Shown here: positions 8,301-15,915 of the stretch, in pieces
Layout: every line of letters starts with the position of its first letter
Position numbering within the stretch: position 1 is the stretch's first letter
Source: Entamoeba invadens IP1
Lineage: Eukaryota; Evosea; Mastigamoebida; Endamoebidae
Length of the DNA: 17,496 nucleotides
Direction of reading: 5' to 3'
Assembly (NCBI RefSeq): GCF_000330505.1
Contig: NW_004440426.1
Location: 759,524 to 777,019, forward strand
Made by a program: the position numbers and the translations under genes
The notes under the pieces: model-generated
The model's input: the letters and a program-made list of their open reading frames with translations, nothing else
Database searches by the model: none
What the model was told of the DNA's origin: nothing

Positions 8301-8392
8301 TCAGGGCGAGAAAAAAGATGGTTATGACCATATACCTTGCAACTGGCTTTGTGAAACCGATTGGTTTAGAAAACACTAATTTTAATAATTAA
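5327..8392 (+). CDS. Jacob-type chitin-binding cyst-wall lectin, frameshifted in its repeat array
   Basis: A secreted cyst-wall lectin. Residues 1-13 form a signal peptide (cleavage after the Ala of AVFA likely). Six chitin-binding domains, each with six Cys, lie at residues 19-68, 103-151, 198-248, 279-329, 356-404 and 422-471. Six rather than eight Cys means Jacob, not Jessie or chitinase type. Domain 4 has an extra Cys at 324. Ser/Lys/Glu spacers carry TPSVDK (92-97, 345-350), TPSVEK (502-507) and TPSVES (186-191, 267-272); TPSVDK is the cysteine-protease site known from E. invadens Jacob lectins. From residue 509 runs a Ser/Lys/Glu/His repeat array. After Glu694 (about 7408) one missing A shifts the frame, so the conceptual 1,021-residue protein ends in basic out-of-frame repeats and unrelated sequence, stopping at 8392. 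In the original coding frame, the array leads into a seventh domain and stops at 8377-8379, about 1,017 residues. The family cross-links chitin during encystation. It is either a real mutation or a sequence error. Confidence 0.92.
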   Translation: MFTLLFAITAVFAEDCFKCEKDGLYCVKDGKHDEEYYECSKTFKGYRPCAPGTKCTASERVDYGYNPCTTGEESHSKTEESKSKDKSKEPTTPSVDKSEDNICKGKNGYYCVKGEEHKYLWCTDTYKGYMNCPKGTHCGYDGKAPDNQSPCVLNEESNKKSEEKSTSKSSEKSKEHSQSKSREPETPSVESPSEDDICKGKEGFYCLEGNKYIHKYLWCTDTFKGIMDCPKGTKCGYDGKAPDNQSPCVLDENSIQKSTEKSKEPETPSVESPSEDDICKGKNGLYCVDDGKHIHEFLVCTKDYKGYMECPKNTQCGYDGKIPCDESPCIYPPHSTESTSKSIVTPSVDKSEDDICKDKDGYYCVKGEEHKYLWCTDTYKGYMNCSKGTHCGYDGKVPDNESPCVLDTESYSKEKSKSSDICEKDGYMCIMDGTHDKYYYVCSNSYEGFLPCPKGERCNGKKYMNFSENPCEVYDTNCDSTSENSGSCEEKSSNEKSESVVTPSVEKSKEESSTEKSQSKEHSESKSKEHSESKSKEESSTEKSQSKEHSESKSKEESSTEKSQSKEHSESKSKEHSESKSKEESSTEKSQSKEHSESKSKEHSESKSKEHSESKSKEESSTEKSQSKEHSESKSKEHSESKSKEESSTEKSQSKEHSESKSKEHSESKSKEESSTEKSQSKEHSESKSKEHSEANQKKSHQLKRVNQKNTLKANQKKSHQLKRVNQKNTLKANQKKSHQLKRVNQKNTLKANQKNTLKANQRNTLKANQKKSHQLKRVNQKNTLKANQRNTLKANQKKSHQLKRVNQKNTLKANQKKSHQLKRVNQKNTLKANQKNTLKANQKKSHQLKRVNQKNTLKANQKKSHQLKRVNQKNTLKANQRNTLKANQKKSHQLKRVNQKNTLKANQKKSHQLKRVNQKNTLKANQKNTLKANQRNIRILMNVIVTHIAHTTINVKKVNTIVSLMVSIMLNMSNATMAIVSTSIVLLSCSVRARKKMVMTIYLATGFVKPIGLENTNFNN
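6851..8130 (+). repeat. In-gene tandem array of 33-bp and 24-bp units
   Basis: Two unit types alternate. Unit A is 33 bp and encodes KEESSTEKSQS; unit B is 24 bp and encodes KEHSESKS. Each A is followed by one to three B. I count 17 A and 30 B, with B runs of 2,1,2,3,2,2,2,1,1,3,2,1,2,1,2,1,2, followed by a degenerate last B at 8131. The sum is 1,281 bp; the observed 1,280 bp reflects the one missing base at 7407-7408. Copies are almost identical; the main variant is a synonymous AAA/AAG at the first Lys of B. Both lengths are multiples of three, so gain or loss of units keeps frame. Confidence 0.95.
8131..8379 (+). pseudogene. Original-frame 3' end of the lectin: His/Cys linker and seventh chitin-binding domain
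   Basis: In the frame set by the repeat units (frame 1), this stretch reads from a degenerate last B unit (KEHSDSDE) into a His/Cys cluster, CHCHPHCPHHHKC. A six-Cys domain follows at 8191-8340 (CEEGKYYCVIDG start, HIPC end). It ends NWLCETDWFRKH and a TAA at 8377-8379. Its Cys spacing matches the six domains in the first half, so it is the natural C-terminus. It is disconnected from the upstream ATG only by the single-base loss at about 7407. The frame used by the uninterrupted ORF here encodes a Met/Val/Ile-rich sequence with no resemblance to Jacob proteins. Confidence 0.9.
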
Positions 8393-8425
8393 GTTGCTTA
8401 TTTTTATTTTGTTAATTTTATTTAA
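8380..8425 (+). terminator. Probable 3'-end/polyadenylation signal of the lectin gene
   Basis: TAATT at 8386-8390, a few bases after the natural stop, is followed by T-rich DNA. This fits the UA[A/U]UU plus pyrimidine tract of Entamoeba mRNA ends. Confidence 0.45.
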
Positions 8426-9251
8426 TAAATTAATAAATAATCAAAAAATCAAATTATTTTTTTATTTAACACTTTCATAACCCAAAACTTTTTTTTAACA
8501 GGTTAGATTTTTACCTTGTAATTATTTTAAAAGGGAGAAGTAATAAAAGGCAAATTTTAGTTTGGTTTAAAAAAAATAAAAGGGGAAACCTGTTAAAACT
8601 ATAAGGCGGTTTTTTTTGTCCGCCAACAACTGAAAGAAAACAAATAACAATTGAGTACTAATTTGACTAACATGTGCCAAATATCAATTTTTGGAAAAGA
8701 TTTTGGGGTTTCCAAAGTTGAGTTAGCTCACTTTGTTAATAAAAATGTTTTATAGGTGTGTTGACAACATTTGTACCTTTTGCCCTTCATTTTTTATCAA
8801 TGAGTGTCGAGAGCAGCAATGTCCTTGACAGAGACCATTTCTATCAAGCATTTATTTCTGTTTTTGAATTTTTTGTATGACACAGAACAAAACAAACTTT
8901 ATCAACTATGCGTTTATAATTCACGCATACAATTTATGTGTTCGTATTTTTTTCGGCGAACTCGTTAATAACATTATTATTATTTTTGAGTTTATCGTTT
9001 TCGGGTTTTTTAATTTTTTATTATTTTTAGAATAGTTTCATAAACTACATGTTTTTAAATGAGGTTCTTTTTCTGTTGATTTACGGTTGTGAAAAATATG
9101 ATACTTTCAATTCGCACCATTTTATATTGAGATTATTTGTCGTTGGAGGTTTTAAAGTGGTTTAATTTAAAAAAAAAATCTAATAAAATGTGAAGTTATT
9201 GCAAATTTTATTAATCTGCTTGTATCATTATATCACAAAAAAATGTAAATG
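8426..9251. other. Intergenic region with a slightly GC-richer patch
   Basis: No gene is called. 8640-8900 is less AT-biased than its surroundings. It contains two short ATG frames: 27 codons starting MCQISIFGKDFGVSK, and 26 codons starting MSVESSNVLDRDHFYQAF. They look more protein-like than the flanks but are too short to support a gene. An inverted pair (8493-8504 and 8587-8598, 12 bp, TTTTAACAGGTT) and a GGCGG/CCGCC hairpin (8605-8624) lie upstream of them. Confidence 0.4.
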
Positions 9252-9253
9252 TA

Positions 9254-9306
9254 CAGGGGTGAAACTGAAGGTATAAATTTGAAAGCGGATGTATTAATTT
9301 AGGGTT
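9254..9306 (+). repeat. Left terminal inverted repeat of the 977-bp element
   Basis: Begins CAGGGGTGAAACTGAAGG and ends TTTAGGGTT; pairs with 10178-10230 with four substitutions and no gaps. Confidence 0.9.
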
Positions 9307-10177
9307 TTTTGATACCAAATTTGGCGTTTTTCTAGGTTTTATGATTCGTAAATTAAGCCAACCCCTTTGATTTGAATTTGGCAATGAAAAACAATGCAAA
9401 CAAAATAGAAAGAATCGATAATTATGTTTTGTAACGATACCAACATATTTATATTTTAATTATATTTTAATTATATCAATGGTTATATAAATAATTCATC
9501 ATGAATTTGTGTGTTTTTAATAATTAGCTAAAGTTAAAAAATGAATCAATAGTAATAATTGTTATAATTAAACCATTATAAATAGTTGACGGTGTTTAAT
9601 AGTAAATTTGTTATTATTCAATTGTATTTTCAGGGTTTAAGACAAAACACAACCTGTTCACAACTTGATAAATATTTTAAGCGTGTTTAAACATGTGGGT
9701 GAGTATTGGCTTTATGGTTTGTTTATTTATTTATTATCAACGCAGTTATTACAAATTTTTTATTAACATATAGATTAATTAATGTGGCTCTATGAAGCAC
9801 TTTGGTTTGTGTTTTTCATACTCAGGCCGGTCGTGAAGGCGTGAAACACAACCCAAATTATCGTAAATCATTTTTTGTCGAGTGTTGTTTGAATAATAAC
9901 AAATTAATGATAAATTTATTATAAACATAAATAATAAAATGTATAGTAAATAATTAATATGTTATAATTTCTTGTGTTGAAAATTATAATAAATTTTATA
10001 ATTTTGTAACTATAATATTAACTATATTTTCCTTTTCCAAAAATCGTGACTGTGTTGGAAATAGTGGTTTTTGTCCAGATTTACTTGTTTTTTTGTTGTA
10101 GTTATGTTGATTTAAATGGCTTGAATTTAATGTTTTACATGTTAGTTCGTTTTTAGCCAATAAAATGAAAGAAAATG

Positions 10178-10230
10178 AACCCTAAATTAATATATTCGCT
10201 TTCAAATTAATACCTTCATTTTCACCCCTG
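10178..10230 (-). repeat. Right terminal inverted repeat of the 977-bp element
   Basis: On the minus strand begins CAGGGGTGAAAATGAAGG and ends TTTAGGGTT; followed on the plus strand by the TA duplication at 10231-10232. Confidence 0.9.
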
Positions 10231-10232
10231 TA

Positions 10233-12275
10233 TGTGATATTTGTTGAGTATCTGTAATTATATATAATATAAGAATGTACGTTTATTAATTTTTATCTTT
10301 CAAATACGATCTAGAATTTAAATTACTAATTTATTTGTGATCTTTTTTTCGAATTTTTTAATGGGCAAATTTTATTATTTGGTTAATAATAAACGGATAG
10401 AAATCCTTCTTATAATATAAAACTTGATTAATTCATATTATCAGTTATTTAATTTTTTTCAAAAACAAAATAAAAAACACGTAAAACGTGTGTACAATTG
10501 TGGGTTCAATATAACCAATAAGATTGGTTCAAACCAAAATAAAATAAGAACATAACAAAAATATTATTGTTGAAATAAAAAAAATGGATTCCACCAGGGT
10601 TAATCACGGAACAGGGAAAAGTGTGTATTTCTTTCCTTTTAATAATTGTTAATCATTATGATTGTTTAAATCCTTTTATTTAAACTGTTATTACTGTAAA
10701 CTACTAAAGAGAAATTATAGAATATCAATTATTAGAAAATAATTATTTTAGACTTTGTATATCAAATTTAATTTTTACAATTATTAACTTTTAAACGAAA
10801 GCAATGATCATTTTTTTGCTATCATGTGGATAAGAAACAAGTTATAATTGATAATTGTTGTAAATAAATATATTCTCTTTATTTTATTGTGTTACTTTAT
10901 AAATTTTGTTTGATGTTTCATGATTATATTAAAATGTTTAAGCATTTTAAATATTATAACAGAGTTTATTAATAAAAATGTAATAATTAATAATGATATT
11001 ATTAGACCAATTCATTTTATTTAATATAAACAATTTATAAAAGAATTGTGTATCCATTAAACTGGAACATACATGTCGTAGTGTTATCAAAATACAATTC
11101 TTATTTTGTGTATAATTAAACAAAAATAATTAAAAGACGTTTTAAAAACATAAGTAATAATTAATAACATGCTATTGTCAATATAAGCTGTAATTTAAAA
11201 TCTTTTTATATCGCCATGGTTATACAATATTATAAATAGTATTAATTTTTATGTATATTTGTTTGTTTTGTAATAATATTATAGTAATTATCCAAAAGTG
11301 ACAAATAAAATTATAAATTTTAATGTCATTCTAATTTATGATTAAATTCAAAAAATGGATTATCAATAAATATTCATGAACACAATTGATTATTTGTTGT
11401 TTGTTAATTTAAATTGATATCTTGATAAATCTTTAAACCAATAATTAAAAACTCTATTTTAATGAGTTGAAAAAATAATATATTATATTGTCAATAGAGT
11501 ATCAAAAAAAATACAATAATAAATTATAAATATGTTTCTATTTTTTGAGCAAATGTTGTTACCAATCAATAATTAAACAATGTGAAACCAAATATGATTA
11601 ATAATATAAAAATACAACCAAAACACAAAGTTTTTGTTTTGGTTGTAAATAAATAGAGACACAATACTTTTTATATCAACTATTTTTTTTAATATTAATA
11701 TTTGTATTTAATAATACCAACAATATAAACAACTATCAAATTGTTATTGTAATACAACATTTAATCGATAAATATTTAACAAAAGGAAATAAAAAATTTC
11801 GCATTGGTTACTGTTATTTATTATCTTGTCATTTTTTACTGAATAAATAATATTGTTAGGCCGATTTTTGTAAATTATTTTTAATTATAATTGATTTTAA
11901 AAGTTGTATTTGATTATGTGAATATTAAATGTATTTAACACGATTAAGTAGTGGACTATTTTATTTTATTTAAAATACGATTAATTTGTTTTTTACCACT
12001 TGGCCAAAATGAAAATTGCATTGAATGTTATTGTTCTTTTTTATTTTTTGATAACACATAGAGTTTTTTATGTTTTGTTGATAGGTGTGTTTTTCAATAA
12101 GCATCAAATATAAATTAATATTAAATTATTAACCAAATAACAAATTTACTATTCAAATGTTGTGGTTTTTTTGAAAAAATAAAAAATAAGCTAATTTCCC
12201 TAATATTTATTTTTCTAAAAAACAAAATAAACAAAAAAATATTTAGTAATTTACAAATTATGGCAGCAATCTAGT
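10233..12275. other. Two-kilobase AT-rich gene desert
   Basis: No ORF above background in any frame. The only GC-richer island is about 10584-10625, a short ATG frame reading MDSTRVNHGTGKSVYFF before stopping. A 13-bp perfect inverted repeat (11613-11625 with 11635-11647, TACAACCAAAACA, 9-nt loop) stands out. Otherwise it is A/T homopolymers and TAAT repeats. Confidence 0.5.
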
Positions 12276-12277
12276 TA

Positions 12278-12325
12278 AAGTGAGGCGAGAAACCCACACC
12301 TGGAGAAAAACCCGCACCTTTTTTC
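12278..12325 (+). repeat. Left terminal inverted repeat of the 3.6-kb transposon
   Basis: Begins AAGTGAGGCGAG and ends GCACCTTTTTTC; 47 of 48 positions pair with 15866-15913, the difference being CACACC versus CACGCC. Confidence 0.95.
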
Positions 12326-13424
12326 TTTTTTCTTCCTTAAACCAATATTAATTGAAAAAACGTACACTTACAATTTTAACATAAAAAAGATGTTTCTATA
12401 ATTCAAAATAAAATGATAATGTCATGGACTAAAATTTAACACGCTGTTTATTAATTAATAATTATAATTAAAAATACTTGTTTTAATACATAAAAAGTTT
12501 TATTGATTATATAAATAAGTTATATAAATTATATATTTATATAGTTTTTTTTAATAATAAAAACAAGTATTGAAAGTTTATTTCTTGTACATTTTAAAAA
12601 GATTAAACTTAACCTTAAATTGTAAATATTTTATCAAATTAATTATTATTAGTTATAGTTAAATAAACTATTAATTTGTTGTATAATAATAAATTAAACG
12701 ATGTAATTAACTTTACGTTTCATGTTTCGATAACGTTGATACTCACATGTAGAGGTCTTTTACGTTTCCTAAACACAACGCTTAACACATACAATGCATA
12801 ATAGATTTTACTACAACAGAGAAGTATAGATATTTTTTTCGTGTTGAACAAATAAATATATATCCTAACAGGTCAGTTTAATAATCAATGAAAATCAACA
12901 CAAAATATCACAAAAAACAAACCTTGTATATTGATAAACTCTACTTGTTATATGTTATAAGTTCTAAACTTTGTGTTAATAAATATCCGAACCCAACATA
13001 CAATGACAAACCAAAAGTTCAAAAACAAGATATGTAATATTACAACTTGTTTGAATATTAAAACATCCGCTGTTTTAAGTACTGTTGGTAAGTTATATTT
13101 ATTTAACAACAGTTTCACAAACCATAAAAGGTGTTTTGAACATGACAGACGACTTAAGTAATCATATGAAATGTCTTTTTTAGTTTTCAATAACTATTAA
13201 ATAATATAATTGTTCCATTTCTATTGATTACGATTTCTATTTTAAGTGGTGAGCATTTTAAACAATCTTGTAATTTTCTATTTTTAATTCAATATAAAAC
13301 TTATTAATTTGGGTTTTTTAATTCTTTTTTGGTAATCGTTAAAATAAATCACAAAATAGTATTTGATTTACATGTTTAATAAAAAATTAAAAATATATTA
13401 AAATTTAAGTAAACAAACGACAAG

Positions 13425-15091
13425 TTATACTTCAATTGAAACTTCTTCGCAAATTTCATCGCCTTCTTCACTGCTTTCGGACGATAGATCGCAGTCTAAA
13501 GCATCAACAACTTTTCTTCTTCCTTTAAATACACTCTTTTCTCTGACGACATCCAATCCGAATTCTCCCATGATAAGTGGTGATCTTTCAGGAAAAATTT
13601 AACCCTTATTTGGTTACCGACACCACGTTTTTTCTTTTGTGTGTAGAAAAAACCACATCTTCTAAAAGCACCGTTAATCGTTAAACCAGATGTTGCTCTA
13701 TCCCATGAGGCGTAAATAGAAACAATTTGTTTGGATAATGGTGACATAGCAAAATCTTCCAACTCACCTCTTGTTAGAGTGCCTTGATAAAGTGTCCTAA
13801 TGATTTCCTTTTTCTTTCCTCTGGCTTTATCTGCATTTTCTAGCTCTAGTACCTCCAACACTTCTTCAACTGATTCTCTTGTAAGAATTTCTTTCTCCTT
13901 ATCTTTATATGGTATTTTTATTAGTTTCTTTGTATTAGTTATATAGTTTTATTTTTATATAAATTATTATTTAATTGTTATATTTTTATTATTAATTATA
14001 ATAACAAACCTTTGTTGGGCCGAATATAGCAACGTCAAGAGGTTGTGTTAAATGAGAAGAATGTGGGCACAATTTTAACACGGCTATTTTGTTATCTTTG
14101 AAAAGTTTAAGAGCCTCATTAGTTAAATGGCACTTCAACCCATCCATTACAATGACCGCCCACTCGTTACGCAACTCTGGAGTTGAACGCCTGTTTTTCA
14201 AGTCTGGTAATAACACTTTTGTTATCCAATATATAAATATTGAAGATGTCATAAATGCTGTTTTCTGATAGACTATAACAATGTCCCGGAAAAGTAAATA
14301 CTCTTCCAAGTCGTTGTTTACAGTGTGTCTTGTAACAATAAAAAATGTTTTTGTTTTGGTGTTGTTGGCCCATATCCCAGCCACAAGAGTTATACGTTTA
14401 ACACTTCTGTCGACTGAGTAATATTGGTCATGTGGAAGGTTCGGGTTGCAGTAACAGTATGTTTTCTTAGAATCAACATAAGGTATGAACCCACTTTCAT
14501 CGAAGTTAAGGAGCAGAGCAGGGTCAACTCCTGCCAAACGCACTGTGTTTCCACAATACTGTCTGTCGTTGTTAAGCATTATTTTTCCGTCTTCGATGTA
14601 TTTGTTTAACTCTTCGTGATCAATTTCAGCTCTCATTTTATCAAGTGGATTTACTACAACTGGTTTAATATTTGTGTTGTGCCTCAACCAGTCCATAGTT
14701 TTTTAGGACTAAGTGGATTCCCTACAGCTTCTTCAACAATCATTTTTACGTCGTTTGAAAACAATGGTTTTCTGGTGTTTTGTTTATCTTCTATAAGTTG
14801 TATTACCCGAGCCTTTCGAATTTCATTCAAAAGTGGGGGTCTTCCTGGATGAGCAACAGATGGTTTTTTGTATAAAGCCTTGCACGTGTTGTAGTTTGCA
14901 TTTAGTACTTTGTAAATAGAAGCAAGTGAGGCCGTGGGACATTTCTCCTTTATATAGTGCAATTGCTCCCATAAACCTGGGAGCTCTTTGATTGTATCTT
15001 CGTTTTGACTAGAAAACGAAATAAGTTGAGCATCTTTGAGTGGTGCATTAAATAAGTTCAGTGTTTTCTCCGCTTTTGAGCGTTCATACAT
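13425..15091 (-). pseudogene. Pogo/Tigger-like DDE_1 transposase, intron-containing, two frame breaks
   Basis: Starts at ATG 15091. Residues 1-131 hold a helix-turn-helix-type N-terminal region with a GRPPLL motif (about residue 83) and a second DNA-binding-like stretch. At the T-run 14699-14704 the frame shifts by one base into the catalytic segment (14696-13992). That segment carries NFDESGF (Asp at 14501), VIVMDGLKCH (Asp at 14144) and HLTQPLDVAIFGPTK (Asp at 14036), a DD35D triad typical of pogo-like DDE_1 enzymes. After AAG at 14012-14010 comes an 82-nt intron, then exon 2 from 13927. Near the end, at the T-run 13512-13515, a second one-base shift separates the frame stopping at 13496 from an acidic tail (about 20 residues, VVDALDCDLSSESSEEGDE) that stops at 13425-13427. 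With both breaks allowed for, the length is about 528 residues, usual for the family. It would cut and paste the surrounding element in the nucleus. Confidence 0.88.
13928..14009 (-). other. Intron of the transposase gene, 82 nt
   Basis: On the minus strand it begins GTTTGTTATT, an exact Entamoeba donor, directly after the FGPTK codons, and ends ACTAATACAAAG. The interior has several stops in the coding frame. Exon 2 then reads KLIKIPYKDKEKE in phase 0. CTAAT a few bases before the acceptor resembles a branch site. The acceptor AAG is less usual than TAG; AG at 13911 is an alternative but is out of phase with the open exon 2 frame. Confidence 0.75.
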
Positions 15092-15865
15092 TGTTTTTAG
15101 TTTTCAGTTTTGTTTTTTAAAAAATTACCATTTGGTTTATAAAACTCAAAAAATACAAAGATGAATTTACGATCTAAGGCGTTATCAATAAATAAAACGA
15201 ATATCCATTATACTCTCCTAACAATTAACAACTGTTTGATATTATCAATCCTTGTTTGTAATGAAAAATGCGAATAAAAAATATGCTCCAAAAAACATAA
15301 ATCTAAAACCGTTTTTTGTTTATATATTCATATGTTGCAAATATTTATATTAATGGTTGCAATACACGTGATAGAAAACATCTGTCAGTTGCTTATAAAT
15401 CAAGAAAATCATGAATAACAAAGATACACACCATCATTTTTGGATTGATAAAAAAAGATTTGTCTCAAAAAAAGTAAATCTTCGAATATTTTTGCTATTT
15501 TTTACTATATTATAGAATTTGTCTTGAAAAAAATGAAGCTATTATTAGAAATTGGGTTTTATTAAACAATTAAAAGTTAAAATTTATAGTTTATATCAGT
15601 AAACCATTAAAATAGTTTGTGTTATAGAATTAAATATATTTCAATAAACTCATTTAAAACCTGTTTAATAATACTTAAAAATTATGTAAAAATGTGGGTG
15701 GTTATTTTATTTTGTGATTTATTTCAAATCAAACTTGAATCATTTTCTATTTTTGAATAAAAAATACAAAAAAGAAGAAAAATTAACAATAATGACCCGA
15801 TTTTTCTTTTTTTTTCATGTTCTGGAAGTAAAAAAATACAACAATTGTGATAAAAGAAGTAATTA
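15092..15865. other. Non-coding right arm of the 3.6-kb transposon
   Basis: AT-rich DNA between the transposase start and the right inverted repeat. It must hold the transposase promoter. No ORF with coding character and no obvious subterminal repeat was found. Confidence 0.5.
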
Positions 15866-15913
15866 GAAAAAAGGTGCGGGTTTTTCTCCAGGCGTGGGTT
15901 TCTCGCCTCACTT
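15866..15913 (-). repeat. Right terminal inverted repeat of the 3.6-kb transposon
   Basis: On the minus strand begins AAGTGAGGCGAG and ends GCACCTTTTTTC, followed outward on the plus strand by TA at 15914-15915. Confidence 0.95.
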
Positions 15914-15915
15914 TA

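Larger units (their letters stand above)
9254..10230. mobile_element. Non-autonomous TA-flanked DNA transposon, 977 bp
   Basis: Terminal inverted repeats of 53 bp (9254-9306 and 10178-10230) match at 49 of 53 positions and begin CAGGGGTGAAA. The element is flanked on both sides by TA (9252-9253 and 10231-10232), the target duplication of the Tc1/mariner/pogo superfamily. The interior is AT-rich and has no ORF with transposase motifs, so it is non-autonomous, either a MITE or an internally deleted copy. Its ends differ from those of the 12278-15913 element, so it probably depends on another family's transposase elsewhere in the genome. Confidence 0.85.
12278..15913. mobile_element. Pogo-like DNA transposon, 3,636 bp, with intact ends
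   Basis: Inverted 48-bp ends (12278-12325 and 15866-15913) differ at a single position and are flanked by TA duplications (12276-12277 and 15914-15915), as in the Tc1/mariner/pogo superfamily. The ends begin AAGTGAGGCGAGAAACCC. One minus-strand transposase gene occupies 13425-15091. The arms (12326-13424 and 15092-15865) are AT-rich and non-coding; the left arm has a 12-bp inverted pair (12473-12484 with 12560-12571). Near-identical ends suggest recent insertion, but this copy's transposase frame is broken twice, so it may be active only in trans, if the breaks are real. Confidence 0.92.

Noticed and set aside
10520..10545. GGTTCAAACC resembling a tRNA B box
   Set aside because: No matching A box, acceptor stem or anticodon arm could be folded around it.
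12948..13190. ORFs of 80 (minus) and 62 (plus) codons in the transposon's left arm
   Set aside because: The minus ORF starts with TTG, both overlap each other, and neither has coding character.
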